Positions 14,723 to 24,289 of a stretch of 64,000 nt of DNA are shown here, piece by piece. A program made the position numbers and the translations under genes. Within the stretch, counting starts at the first letter, position 1; each line of letters opens with the position of its first letter. The notes beneath the pieces are model-generated. The model made no database searches, was not told the origin of the DNA, and saw only the letters and a program-made list of their open reading frames with translations. Source of the stretch: an uncultured Bacteroidales bacterium (GTDB lineage Bacteria > Bacteroidota > Bacteroidia > Bacteroidales > Paludibacteraceae); the NCBI GenBank assembly GCA_902799185.1, contig CADBZO010000026.1, positions 1 through 64,000 of the forward strand, in the 5' to 3' direction.

Positions 14723-15214
14723 ATGAAAAAGAGTTTATTGATTGCAAGTGCAGTAGTAGCAGCAGTGTTGTTCGGATGCAAAGAAGATCCGTATATCAAT
14801 GCTCCGGGTGATAACAGTAAGAACTACGACACCATACCTATTCTGCAGGCAGACACAAACGGAATCATCATCAGCGTGGACAGCGCGCTGTCCATCGGAG
14901 CGGGTCTGGTGAACGACCAGCTGACGCCGGAGAGCTACAAGATCAGCGGTACGATTTCCAATATCGTTACCAACCTGAATGACATTCCCGGCAGGTTCAC
15001 CAATGTCAATTTTGACCTGAAGGACGAGAGCAGCGAGAAGACACTGCGCTGCCAATACACGAACAATATCAACAACTACCCCTTCCGCAGCAATGCCGAG
15101 GTCCCGCGTGTCGGCTCGAAAGTGACTGTAATGGGCCCGATGTCAAAATACAACGGCACCCCTCAGATGAAGAACGGTTTCATCGTCCGCGTGGACTCGC
15201 TGGTGAAGGAATGA
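14723..15214 (+). CDS. Lipoprotein with an OB-fold-like domain
   Basis: 163 residues. A signal peptide ends in the lipobox VLFGCKED (lipidated Cys19), so the protein is membrane-anchored. The mature part after a short linker reads like the Bacteroidota nucleic-acid-binding-type OB-fold lipoproteins: YKISGTISNIVT, FTNVNFDLKDESSEKTLRCQYTN, VGSKVTVMGPMSKYNGTPQMKNGF. This order (binding strand, extended loop, GPxxxYxGxPQ motif) is typical of them. Ligand and role are unknown. It precedes the PpiD-like chaperone gene but is separated from it by a 7-bp repeat array, so co-transcription is uncertain. Confidence 0.8.
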   Translation: MKKSLLIASAVVAAVLFGCKEDPYINAPGDNSKNYDTIPILQADTNGIIISVDSALSIGAGLVNDQLTPESYKISGTISNIVTNLNDIPGRFTNVNFDLKDESSEKTLRCQYTNNINNYPFRSNAEVPRVGSKVTVMGPMSKYNGTPQMKNGFIVRVDSLVKE

Positions 15215-15222
15215 GAGGGAAA

Positions 15223-15257
15223 GTGAAAGGTGAAAGGTGAAAAGTGAAAGGTTAAGA
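15223..15257. repeat. Tandem array, 7-bp period x5
   Basis: GTGAAAG, GTGAAAG, GTGAAAA, GTGAAAG, GTTAAGA, directly after the lipoprotein stop. The same unit occurs at the end of cstA (40672). Confidence 0.9.
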
Positions 15258-15287
15258 AAATCAAAATAATAAACAGTATAAATAAAA

Positions 15288-17282
15288 ATGGCAAGTTTAC
15301 AAAAAATTAGAAATCATGGCGCATTGTTGATCGCAATTGTCGGTCTCGCCATGCTGGCATTTATCCTCGGAGACTTTTTGAACTCCGGTAGTAGTTTCTT
15401 CAACCGCAGCCGCGAGAACGTAGGCGTGATTGAGGGTCAGAAGATACACTATACGGAGTATGAGGCTGCCAAGGACCAGTTGACAGAAGTGTACAAGATT
15501 GAGAGCGGCCGCTCGGATTTCGACGAGGACATGCACTCGCAGATCCGCAACCAGGTGTGGAACATGCTGATGATGGACTACACGCTGCGTGCGCAGGCTG
15601 AGAAAATCGGTATGGACATCACCGCCGACGAGTTGAGCGAGCTGTGCATCGGTGAGACCCCCCACCAGATTATCCGCGGCCGCCGTGCGTTCATGGACGA
15701 GAACGGCCAGTTCAACCGTGACGCCGTAGTGAACCTGTTGCAGGCTATCAACAACGAAGACGCCGAGCAGAACGCGAACCTCCAGCAGGCCAAGACCTAT
15801 TGGATGTACTGGGAGAAAGCCGTCCGCATCAGCTATCTGCAGGAGAAATACACCACCCTGCTGCAACACCTGCTCAAAGCCAACTCGCTGGACGCCGAGT
15901 ACGCCTTCAACAGCCGTCAGAACGGCGTGAGTGCAGAGTACGTGATGAAACCGTACTACACCGTAGCCGACAGTCTGGTGAAAGTCAGCGAGAGTGATAT
16001 CAAGAAACTCTACAAACAGCACAAAGAGCAGTACAAGCAGATGCCGAACCGCGCTATCAAGTATATCGCTTTTGATATCGTACCGAGCGAGGACGATTTC
16101 AAAGCAGCCGAGACGCTGATGAACAACCTGCAGGAGGAGTTCAAGACCACCGAGGACGTAAGTCTGGTAGTGAACACCAATTCGGACATCATGTACGACG
16201 GCCGCGACTATTCGGAGGAGACCGTTCCGGCTCAGTTCAAGGAGTTTGCCTTTGGCAAGGGAGCGAAGACCGGCGACTGCACCGATATCCTGTTTGAGAA
16301 CAACACCTACTCGATGGCCCGTATCGTGAAAGCCGGCTATTCGATGCCGGATTCCGTAGAGCTGAAGGCTATCGTAGAAGGCGGTGAGGACCAGGAGCTG
16401 GGTTGGTTCAAGGCAACCGACCTGCCGAAGAACATTGCCGAGCCGGCTTTGTCGGGCAAACGCGGAGAGCGTTTCACCGTAGCACAAGGCATGGGCGAGC
16501 AGACCTATGAGATACTCGACATCGCCAAGGCTACGCCGAAAGTGAAGCTGGCTATCCTTGCCCGCGAGGTAAGTCCGTCAAGCAAGACCTATTCCATTAT
16601 TTACAACCAAGCCAAACAGTTCATCGTATCCAACAACAATGCCGAGGCATTGGAGAAAGCCGCCCAGGAGGCAGGCATGGCTGTTGTACCGCAATACAAC
16701 CTGACCGCCACTACCGACAAAGTAGGCCAGCTCAAATCCAGCCGTCCTATCGTACGTTGGGCGTTTGAGGCAAAAGAGGGCGCCGTGAGCGACGTGTTCG
16801 AGTGCGGCCAGCAGTTCATCGTAGCTGCTCTGACGGAGATCAACGACAGCGAGTACCGCTCGCTGGAGTCCGTTCGCGCCGAGCTGAACTACGAGGCGCT
16901 GAACAACGCCAAGGCTGCTTATATCCAGAAAGAGCTGAAGGGCGTGAAGAGCCTGGAGGAGGCTGCCCAGATCACGGGTCAGCAGATTCAGAGCGTTGAG
17001 CGCGTGACGCTGGCGGACAGCCGTTTCGGCAATGCCGGCATGGAGCCTGCCGTCATCGGCAAGACCCTCGCCATGGGTGAGAACCAGCTGAGCGAGCCTA
17101 TCCAAGGCAACATGGGCGTGTTCGTAGTGAAGACAGGCGCTGCCAACAACACTGCCGAGCAGATGAATGCCGAGGCAGAGAAAGCACAGCTGGCCGCCCG
17201 TTACGCTTACCTGCCGTATCAGGCTATGCAGCTGATTGAGGAGAAGGCAGAGGTAACCGACAACCGCGCCAACTTCCAGTAA
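15288..17282 (+). CDS. PpiD-like periplasmic folding chaperone (SurA_N / parvulin family)
   Basis: 664 residues. One N-terminal membrane anchor (about residues 12-30, ALLIAIVGLAMLAFILGDF) is followed by the conserved NVGVIEGQKIHYTEYEAAKDQL segment and a SurA_N-type helical chaperone domain with the signature QIRNQVWNMLMMDYTLRAQAEKIGMDIT. A middle region with ELKAIVEGGEDQELGWFKATDLP corresponds to the parvulin domain position. The C-terminal half repeats a related fold. PpiD proteins sit on the periplasmic face of the inner membrane and help fold exported proteins. Length matches Bacteroidota homologues (about 700). The isomerase activity itself is uncertain. Confidence 0.88.
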   Translation: MASLQKIRNHGALLIAIVGLAMLAFILGDFLNSGSSFFNRSRENVGVIEGQKIHYTEYEAAKDQLTEVYKIESGRSDFDEDMHSQIRNQVWNMLMMDYTLRAQAEKIGMDITADELSELCIGETPHQIIRGRRAFMDENGQFNRDAVVNLLQAINNEDAEQNANLQQAKTYWMYWEKAVRISYLQEKYTTLLQHLLKANSLDAEYAFNSRQNGVSAEYVMKPYYTVADSLVKVSESDIKKLYKQHKEQYKQMPNRAIKYIAFDIVPSEDDFKAAETLMNNLQEEFKTTEDVSLVVNTNSDIMYDGRDYSEETVPAQFKEFAFGKGAKTGDCTDILFENNTYSMARIVKAGYSMPDSVELKAIVEGGEDQELGWFKATDLPKNIAEPALSGKRGERFTVAQGMGEQTYEILDIAKATPKVKLAILAREVSPSSKTYSIIYNQAKQFIVSNNNAEALEKAAQEAGMAVVPQYNLTATTDKVGQLKSSRPIVRWAFEAKEGAVSDVFECGQQFIVAALTEINDSEYRSLESVRAELNYEALNNAKAAYIQKELKGVKSLEEAAQITGQQIQSVERVTLADSRFGNAGMEPAVIGKTLAMGENQLSEPIQGNMGVFVVKTGAANNTAEQMNAEAEKAQLAARYAYLPYQAMQLIEEKAEVTDNRANFQ

Positions 17283-17309
17283 TCCGCGCGCACGCGTGAT
17301 ATAATTAAG

Positions 17310-18629
17310 GTGAAAAGTAAGAATCACATATCACCGTGGGTGTGGGTACCGACGTTGTACTTCACAGAAGGAATCCCCTATTTTCTGGTAAACAGCATCT
17401 CCGTGATGCTGTTTACCAAAATGGGGGTACCCAATGACCAGTTGGCGTTTTTCACAACACTGCTTTACTTCCCTTGGTTCCTCAAGGGTCTCTGGAGCCC
17501 GTTTATCGATATTATCCGTACCAAACGCTGGTGGGTTATAACGATGCAAGCGCTACTGGCCGTATTGTGCATCGTATTGACCATCAGTCTTCCCCACCCT
17601 TCTCCGGATCTCATTGCCGCGAAAGCGACCCCGGTAGGCACATTCCGGTTCACACTCTTTCTCTTTATCATCGCCGCCTTCGCCTCCGCAACCCATGATA
17701 TTGCGGCGGACGGCTATTACATGCTGGCGCATGACCAACAGAGCCAGGCGGCTTTTATCGGCATCCGCTCTACGTTCTACCGCATCGCGGCGGTGTTCTC
17801 GCAGGGCGTGTTAGTGTATATAGCAGGTTATCTGGAGAATAAGACGGGTGACATCCCGTACGCATGGCAGGTGACCTTAGGCGTGACGAGCGTGATCATG
17901 CTGCTCGTAACGCTCTATCATACATTCTTATTACCCCAAGCGGCAGAAGACCAGCCTCGCAACAACGCCAACGGCCGCGAGGTCTGGCGGGAACTGTGCG
18001 AGTCGTTTGCTACCTTCTTCACCAAGAAGGGCGTATGGCTGGCGATAGCGTTCATGCTGCTCTACCGGCTGAGCGAAGGGTTTCTGGTCAAGCTGTGCCA
18101 GCCGTTCCTCGTTGACGGACGTGAGGCGTTTGTGCGCGAGGGACAGATCATCGGCGGCGGTCTGGGGCTGAGCACCGACACCGTGGGGCTGCTGTACGGC
18201 ACTATCGGTGTGATATGCCTGCTTTTAGGCGGTATCTTAGGCGGCGTATATATCTCCCGCAGGGGGCTGAAGAGGTCCCTGTGGCTGATGGCCGCTGCGC
18301 TGACACTGCCGAGTTTCGTATATTGCTATCTGAGCATGGCGCAGCCGGAGTCACTCTGGCTCATCGGAACAGCGGTCAGCTTTGAGCAGTTCGGCTACGG
18401 CTTCGGTTTCACGGCGTATATGATGTATATGATGCATTTCTCGGAGGGACCGTACAAGACTTCACACTATGCTATCTGCACGGCTTTCATGGCGCTGTCG
18501 ATGATGATACCGGGTTTTGTGGCCGGTTCTATAGAGATGGCTGTGGGCTACTCTGCATTCTTCTGGATCGCCAATGCGTGCAGCATTTCCACTTTTGTAA
18601 TTACCTATTTCGTATATAAGAAACTATGA
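17310..18629 (+). CDS. AmpG-like MFS transporter
   Basis: 439 residues with about 12 hydrophobic segments. The start (SPWVWVPTLYFTEGIPYFLVNSISV) and AAFASATHDIAADGYYM motif match the AmpG/PAT branch of the major facilitator superfamily, whose members import muropeptides or related cell-wall fragments. A large loop around residues 205-235 carries charged residues (EDQPRNNANGREVWRE). The start codon is GTG, 27 nt after the PpiD gene; no ATG fits better. The stop overlaps the pssA start by 4 nt (ATGA), so these two are one transcript. Substrate is inferred only from family resemblance. Confidence 0.85.
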   Translation: MKSKNHISPWVWVPTLYFTEGIPYFLVNSISVMLFTKMGVPNDQLAFFTTLLYFPWFLKGLWSPFIDIIRTKRWWVITMQALLAVLCIVLTISLPHPSPDLIAAKATPVGTFRFTLFLFIIAAFASATHDIAADGYYMLAHDQQSQAAFIGIRSTFYRIAAVFSQGVLVYIAGYLENKTGDIPYAWQVTLGVTSVIMLLVTLYHTFLLPQAAEDQPRNNANGREVWRELCESFATFFTKKGVWLAIAFMLLYRLSEGFLVKLCQPFLVDGREAFVREGQIIGGGLGLSTDTVGLLYGTIGVICLLLGGILGGVYISRRGLKRSLWLMAAALTLPSFVYCYLSMAQPESLWLIGTAVSFEQFGYGFGFTAYMMYMMHFSEGPYKTSHYAICTAFMALSMMIPGFVAGSIEMAVGYSAFFWIANACSISTFVITYFVYKKL

Positions 18630-19330
18630 ACAAACGAATTATTCCGGACGCTATCACGAGTTGTAACCTGTTATGCGGCAGTATCGCTGTTTTTCTGGCT
18701 ACGCAAGGGGCTTTCACATGGGCCTTTGTCTTCATTCTGGCAGGCGCTTTCTTCGATTTCTTCGACGGCCTGAGTGCTCGTCTGCTGAAGGCGCCGAGCC
18801 CTATCGGCATCCAGTTGGACTCGCTGGCCGACGATATCACGTTCGGTCTGGCGCCGTCTATGATGCTGTTCTGCTGGCTTCGCCCGGTATTGGGCTGGTG
18901 GGCAGGTCTGGCACTGCTGATGGCCGCTTTCTCCGCACTGCGGTTAGCGAAGTTCAATGTCGATGAGCGCCAGCATGAGTCGTTTATCGGTCTCGCCACC
19001 CCGGCCAATGCGATCTTCTGGGGCGCATTGTGCTGCATGCCTTACGCCGTACTGGCATACGACTGGATGGCATGGGTGCTCATCGGTCTGTCGCTGGTCA
19101 GCTGCTGGCTGCTGAACGCAGAGATACCGTTCTTCAGCTTCAAGAGTTTCAAGAAAGAGAAGACAGTTATTCTCCTGTTCCTCGCCGGTTGCGTGATCCT
19201 GATCGGTTTCTGTATAGCCAAAGCCGTAGCAACCAAGCATATCGAGTTCGCGCTCTTCAGCGGAACGGCCTGTATCCTGTGGTACGTGCTGCTGAATATC
19301 CTGCTCTATTTCGCGCCTAAGAAGAAATAA
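18626..19330 (+). CDS. pssA: CDP-diacylglycerol-serine O-phosphatidyltransferase
   Basis: 234 residues. Makes phosphatidylserine, the precursor of phosphatidylethanolamine, at the inner membrane. The CDP-alcohol phosphotransferase motif DG-x2-AR-x8-G-x3-D-x3-D is complete (DGLSAR, then G, D and D in IGIQLDSLADD, residues about 48-71). Several transmembrane helices surround it, and the N-terminus RIIPDAITSCNLLCGSIAVF is typical of PssA. Translationally coupled to the transporter upstream. Confidence 0.95.
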   Translation: MNKRIIPDAITSCNLLCGSIAVFLATQGAFTWAFVFILAGAFFDFFDGLSARLLKAPSPIGIQLDSLADDITFGLAPSMMLFCWLRPVLGWWAGLALLMAAFSALRLAKFNVDERQHESFIGLATPANAIFWGALCCMPYAVLAYDWMAWVLIGLSLVSCWLLNAEIPFFSFKSFKKEKTVILLFLAGCVILIGFCIAKAVATKHIEFALFSGTACILWYVLLNILLYFAPKKK

Positions 19331-19333
19331 AAC

Positions 19334-19448
19334 ATACACGATTATTAAGATTTGCCGCCACGAAGGCATATCGGAGTTTTATCGGAGTTTTATCGGAGTT
19401 TTATCGATTGCTCGTCATAGGCAAAAATATACACGATTATTAAGATTT
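19334..19448. repeat. 20-bp direct repeats flanking an 11-bp tandem array
   Basis: ATACACGATTATTAAGATTT occurs at 19334-19353 and again at 19429-19448. Between them lie 3.4 copies of TATCGGAGTTT (19369-19406). This fills the gap between pssA and the endonuclease gene. Confidence 0.9.
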
Positions 19449-19462
19449 CAATCCATACAGCC

Positions 19463-21283
19463 ATGCGGAAACATTTTCTTCTTTTCCTTGCAGTTTTGTT
19501 CTCCCTCTGTCTCCAGGCGGAGAAATATACCATTGTGTTTAACTCCAGCACCTCGGACGCTACGAACACCACGCCGGAGTTGGCCAATTATGTCTTGACA
19601 GCTACAAACAACTGCGTGGACCGACTAATCTATTCCGAGAAAGTGAACCGCGCAAAAGAAGGGTTCGGCATCAAAGGCGGAACCGGTTCCGCAAAGGGCA
19701 TACTGAATCTGGGTCTGGACGATACCTACCATATAACGACTATGACTCTTTATGCCGCCACTTATCCACACGCAAAAGATACAGCGGCTACCAAGGGATT
19801 TGTAGTCTATGATCAAACCGTTACGTGGGAAGCAGGGCACCGCACGGAGATTCGCCCGTACACAATTACCGTCAATGCCGATGTCGATTCCATCTATATA
19901 TCTTCCGGCGTAGCGTCCTATAACCGCTGGTACGTACAGAAGATTGAGTTTGAGGCGGAAAATCCGCACCCGAAATGGGGTATCGTGGAAATGCAGTACT
20001 CCAAAATGGATTTCGGCAGTGTACACTGGATTAGCCCGGACGAGCCCATGGAGGACGTACTGAACTTCAATCTTAACGGTAAAAATATTGTCGGGAATAT
20101 ATCGCTTGCACTGCAAAGCGGCAAAAACTTCACCTTGACAGAGACCACCCTTCCTGCAGAAGGTGGCGAGGCGGGTATATTCTATAGCCTCACCATGAAC
20201 GAGGTAACCAAAGCCTTTCCGTTAGAAGACGTATTGACCACCAAGGCTACAGGTTCCGACGGGATTGAGCGCACCCGTGAGCTACCGATCGTGCTGACTA
20301 TTGTTCCACCCGCTTCCGGCGCGAGCGCGTTTGTACTGGACACCACAGGAACCGTTTACGGACCGATGCCGGGCGATTACTACAAATACGCACAAGGCAC
20401 TGCCGATTCTACCCTAAAGAACCATTTGGGCAGTATTATCTGCCGCGGTCAGCGGTACCGTTACGGCAGCGGCAGCAAGAAAACATGGGACGCTTTCTTC
20501 TACACCGACCGCGACACACTGACCAACCGGGTGCTGGACATGTATTCCAATAACGTGCGATATTTCAATCCCGAAAAGCCTACTGCCAGTGTAGCAGAGT
20601 TCGATATTGAACATATGCTGCCGAAAAGCTGGTGGGGCGGCGATGTCAACCCTGCCTATTGCGACCTCTACCATCTGGTACCGGGCGATTACTCCGCCAA
20701 CCGGTCAAAGTCCAACCACGCCCCCGGTATCCCTTCCGACACCACCTTCTGGAACGGTTCTTTTGCAACCGGCAGCGGCGCTGAGTACGGCTTGCAGAAA
20801 GTGTTCTGCCCGGCGGACGAATACAAGGGTGATTTTGCACGCGCTTATTTCTATATCGCTACATGCTACGGGGATAGTTTGCGATGGATAGAAACAGGCG
20901 AACCGGGCGCAGCCATGACGAATGACGGATGGCAGGAATTCAGACCGTGGCTTCGCGACCTGCTGCTGCAATGGCACCGGATGGATCCGGTGAGCGAGAA
21001 AGAGAAAACACGAGCCGTCGAGGTCAACAAGATCCAGGGTAACCGCAACCCGTTTATCGACTATCCGGAGCTGGTGGAATATATCTGGGGGGACAAACAA
21101 GGCACTGCCGTTGATTTCCGCAAGCTCATCCAGAGCTACGGGGATAACTATGATGACACCCTTACCGGAATCAGGACTGCTCCGTCGGAAAACGCCTCGG
21201 TGCGCAAAGAAATACGCCAAGGGCGGATAGTAGTTATTCGCAATCAGAGCATTTATTCCATTTTAGGACAGCAAATTCAGTAA
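19463..21283 (+). CDS. Secreted endonuclease I (EndA/NucM family) with T9SS-type tail
   Basis: 606 residues. Signal peptide MRKHFLLFLAVLFSLCLQA. An N-terminal beta-rich region (about 20-170) and an Ig-like middle domain (about 175-285) precede the endonuclease I domain. That domain has the His-metal motif EFDIEHMLPKSWWGG near residue 375, DLYHLVPGD, and the Asn helix VNKIQGNRNPFIDYPELVEYIWG. The C-terminus (KEIRQGRIVVIRNQSIYSIL, then GQQIQ) resembles the short Por secretion tail of Bacteroidales surface proteins. It would degrade DNA or RNA outside the cell. It is the second secreted nuclease in this window. No operon partner is evident. Confidence 0.9.
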   Translation: MRKHFLLFLAVLFSLCLQAEKYTIVFNSSTSDATNTTPELANYVLTATNNCVDRLIYSEKVNRAKEGFGIKGGTGSAKGILNLGLDDTYHITTMTLYAATYPHAKDTAATKGFVVYDQTVTWEAGHRTEIRPYTITVNADVDSIYISSGVASYNRWYVQKIEFEAENPHPKWGIVEMQYSKMDFGSVHWISPDEPMEDVLNFNLNGKNIVGNISLALQSGKNFTLTETTLPAEGGEAGIFYSLTMNEVTKAFPLEDVLTTKATGSDGIERTRELPIVLTIVPPASGASAFVLDTTGTVYGPMPGDYYKYAQGTADSTLKNHLGSIICRGQRYRYGSGSKKTWDAFFYTDRDTLTNRVLDMYSNNVRYFNPEKPTASVAEFDIEHMLPKSWWGGDVNPAYCDLYHLVPGDYSANRSKSNHAPGIPSDTTFWNGSFATGSGAEYGLQKVFCPADEYKGDFARAYFYIATCYGDSLRWIETGEPGAAMTNDGWQEFRPWLRDLLLQWHRMDPVSEKEKTRAVEVNKIQGNRNPFIDYPELVEYIWGDKQGTAVDFRKLIQSYGDNYDDTLTGIRTAPSENASVRKEIRQGRIVVIRNQSIYSILGQQIQ

Positions 21284-21334
21284 CTGTGTCAATTTTTACA
21301 CATTTTTCGCGGAATATTGCACGCGCGCGTAATA

Positions 21335-21352
21335 AATAATGCGTAACTTTGC
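21335..21352 (+). promoter_or_regulatory. Promoter of the IgGFc-binding/OmpA operon
   Basis: TAACTTTGCACCG, a -7 box about 45 nt before ATG 21392. Confidence 0.6.
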
Positions 21353-21391
21353 ACCGTGAAAAATACGTAAATCATTTAACACAAAAATCAT

Positions 21392-24271
21392 ATGAAAAAA
21401 CAAATTCTTCGCGCAGTGTTTTGCAGTTTGCTGTTGATTCCGGCAACAGGCATTCATGCGCAGAACACCGTTCAGAACGGCCAGTCCACAGAAGGTAAGG
21501 ACTTTTGGGTTACATTTTTACAAGCGGATCATCTTGATGGTGACGATAAAAGTATTCAGTTATCGCTCACCTTCTCTTCCCGTGAGACCTGTGATGTCAC
21601 TATAGCCAACCCTTATTACGAAGGGGAAGCGGTCAATGTAGTTATTGATGGAGGAGCAGCTACCAATAAAACATTACCATTTACAATTACCATAAACGCC
21701 AACCAAGCGACTGAGGTGCAACTATATTCCGGTACAGCAAAATCGACAAACGCTAATAACAAATTTTGCTACACCCGTAAAGGAGAAGTTGTTGACAGCA
21801 GTGCCGTTCACGTTACTTCGACTCAACCCATCTCATTGTATGCAAGTAACTATAAACCGGCGTCCTTTGATGCGGCTAATGTATTACCTGTATCTGCTTT
21901 GCAGAAGGAATATTTGATTCAAAACTACACTCCGTCCGACCATGACAAAACTCCCCATCCGCAGGGAAGTCATTTTGCGATTGTAGCAGTCAAGAACAAC
22001 ACGAAAGTGTGGTACACGCCTTCTGTTTTAACCATAAAAAACAGAAAAGGATACGAGGAATACCTGGAAAACAAAGACAAGACTTATGTAGATAACCCAT
22101 TTCTTTCAGCAGCAGACAATGAGAAAGCTCGCCAAGAGTTTGAAGCCCGAAAGGCAGAATTGATAGCTCAATGGGAGAATTTCAAGATCGGTGAACACAC
22201 CGATTCCGTTGTGCTGCAAGCCGGACAAGTATATTATGTCTGGACCGGAGATGGCGAAGGCTACGACTATGATTTAAGTGGTACCAAAGTAACGGCCGAC
22301 CAGCCTGTTGCAGTGTTCCAAGGCAACCCGCATACCAACTTGCCTTATTACAGAGATTTCGGCTTGAGTACCGCGGTAAAACAACGTGACCATATTTTCT
22401 CCCAAGCTATGCCCCTCTCCACGTGGGGAAACACATTCGCTATCACCCGTAGCTCGCGCAAACGCGATGTGCTACGTATCATGGCACAGGAGGACGGAAC
22501 GGAAGTACGCATAAACGGTGTGCTTAAACATACCTTTGATTTCTCCTCTTCTGATCCCAAGGAGCACAACCATTACTGGGAGGTGCAAATAGGAGAAGCC
22601 ATTACAAACGGAGGAGAGAAAGGAAACGATGCACGCCCTGATGCCGACATCCCGGGAGGCAGTTGTTACATTGAGACGTCGTGTCCGTGTGCGGTGCACT
22701 TGTTCCTCGTTTCCCAACAATGGGACGGAAACAAGGAAAACGACGGCGACCCGGCTATGTTATGGGTTAACCCGATTGAGCAACGCATTGACCAGATAAC
22801 ATTCTCTACTTTCTCCAGCAAAAATGGTACTACGTATCATTACGTCAATGTGGTTACTGATAGTGCCAGTGTACTGACTGACAACAAGATGCTTCTTAAC
22901 GATACTCCCTTGACAGGCTGGCAGCCCATCGTAGGTAGCGACCAAAACGGAGACATGAAATATAAATATTATTACGTGCGCCACCAACTCCCTTCTACTG
23001 AAAAGAACTCAAAACCGCTGTCCTATACACTGAAAAGAGACAAAGCACAAGATGGTCAGGGATTTATAGCCTATGTGTATGGATTTACGGAGAACGAGAG
23101 TTACGGATATAATGCCGGTGGTTCGACAAAAGAACTGACACAATATATCACCATCAACGGTCAGATCTTCACGCCCGATTCGAAAAACTCTCTCTGCGGC
23201 GATGACACCATCAAGTTTGCCTGCCATCCGGATTACGATTATGAGAAGATAGAATGGTATTTCGGTGATGGGACATCCAATCTGGAGAACAAAGACTCCG
23301 TGCCCCACGAATACAAAGAGGCCGGTGTCTATAACGCATACGTGTTGATTTATCGTAACAGCAGTAATGTCTGCGTAGGCCAAAACGCCATCGACTCCAT
23401 TCCTATCACCGTCACCATCGGTAATTACAAAGTGGATGTCAAAGGCGTGGACATGCCTGATTGTACGATTGCCGGTACCGAGGTGGACATGACCATTTAT
23501 CTGAATAACGAATCGAATGTGGACCTCAGCGGCGACAGCGTCAAGATTGATTTCAACCAAATAGCCAAAGAAGACGGATTAACGAATGACCGACTGAGCA
23601 TCGTCAATGATTCCACATTAGTCGTACATCTGCCCAAAGATGCCAAAGAAGGCAAGGACTACGGTCTGCACCTGCATATCGGTTCCGAATGTCCGAATAG
23701 CGTGCTGGACAAGGACTTGACCTTCTCCCTCAAGTTCTCCAAGAAACTGCTGGAACAGCGATACAATAATGTGTTGGGTCTGATCAAAGACTCCTTCCCC
23801 AACCAGACGCTGAGCGATTTCGTTTGGTACCACGACGGTGAGGCAGTGCCGGATCAGACCACCTCGGTGCTCTATCTGGACGAGACCAATCCGGCTACCG
23901 AAGGCGAATACAAAGTATGCTACACCATCCACGAAGCGGGCAAACCCGACAAGGATGATTGTACCTGCCCCACCTTCTTCCAGACATCGGAGATGACGCG
24001 CAGTTTCGGGACTCCGGATCAGCTTGTCATCACAGCCACCTACGCCTGGAAAGGAGAGAAAGTGTTTGTAAATGCAGATTGGAACGGAGAGACCGACATT
24101 GAGTGCTATGCCCAGTGGATCAACGTCAGCGGCGATGTAGTCAACGGCGAGAAATTCAATATCCCGGACGGCGGCTGCACGATTCCTGTTCCGAGCGAGA
24201 ACGGGTTCTATATCCTGCGCGTGGTCACCGACGGCGCTAAACGCAGTTTCAAATTCATCATCAACCACTAA
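21392..24271 (+). CDS. IgGFc-binding-type surface protein with PKD domain and T9SS tail, paralogue 1
   Basis: 959 residues. Signal peptide (to about residue 25) followed by STEGKDFWVTFLQ, the hallmark opening of the bacterial IgGFc-binding N-terminal domain (residues about 30-480, including SLYASNYKPASFDAANVLPV and YIETSCPCAVHLFLV). A PKD-like domain around residue 615 has IEWYFGDGTSN and HEYKEAGVYNAYVLI. The C-terminus ends GFYILRVVTDGAKRSFKFII, a T9SS sorting domain. Expected location is the cell surface, with adhesion as a guess from the family. It is the first gene of a three-gene set with an OmpA protein (18-nt gap) and a paralogue of itself (26721). Confidence 0.85.
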   Translation: MKKQILRAVFCSLLLIPATGIHAQNTVQNGQSTEGKDFWVTFLQADHLDGDDKSIQLSLTFSSRETCDVTIANPYYEGEAVNVVIDGGAATNKTLPFTITINANQATEVQLYSGTAKSTNANNKFCYTRKGEVVDSSAVHVTSTQPISLYASNYKPASFDAANVLPVSALQKEYLIQNYTPSDHDKTPHPQGSHFAIVAVKNNTKVWYTPSVLTIKNRKGYEEYLENKDKTYVDNPFLSAADNEKARQEFEARKAELIAQWENFKIGEHTDSVVLQAGQVYYVWTGDGEGYDYDLSGTKVTADQPVAVFQGNPHTNLPYYRDFGLSTAVKQRDHIFSQAMPLSTWGNTFAITRSSRKRDVLRIMAQEDGTEVRINGVLKHTFDFSSSDPKEHNHYWEVQIGEAITNGGEKGNDARPDADIPGGSCYIETSCPCAVHLFLVSQQWDGNKENDGDPAMLWVNPIEQRIDQITFSTFSSKNGTTYHYVNVVTDSASVLTDNKMLLNDTPLTGWQPIVGSDQNGDMKYKYYYVRHQLPSTEKNSKPLSYTLKRDKAQDGQGFIAYVYGFTENESYGYNAGGSTKELTQYITINGQIFTPDSKNSLCGDDTIKFACHPDYDYEKIEWYFGDGTSNLENKDSVPHEYKEAGVYNAYVLIYRNSSNVCVGQNAIDSIPITVTIGNYKVDVKGVDMPDCTIAGTEVDMTIYLNNESNVDLSGDSVKIDFNQIAKEDGLTNDRLSIVNDSTLVVHLPKDAKEGKDYGLHLHIGSECPNSVLDKDLTFSLKFSKKLLEQRYNNVLGLIKDSFPNQTLSDFVWYHDGEAVPDQTTSVLYLDETNPATEGEYKVCYTIHEAGKPDKDDCTCPTFFQTSEMTRSFGTPDQLVITATYAWKGEKVFVNADWNGETDIECYAQWINVSGDVVNGEKFNIPDGGCTIPVPSENGFYILRVVTDGAKRSFKFIINH

Positions 24272-24289
24272 TACAAGGAGAACACGGAT

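Noticed and set aside
15297..16487. Long minus-strand frame opposite the PpiD-like gene
   Set aside because: Leucine/valine-rich shadow with no family features; the plus-strand gene is clear.
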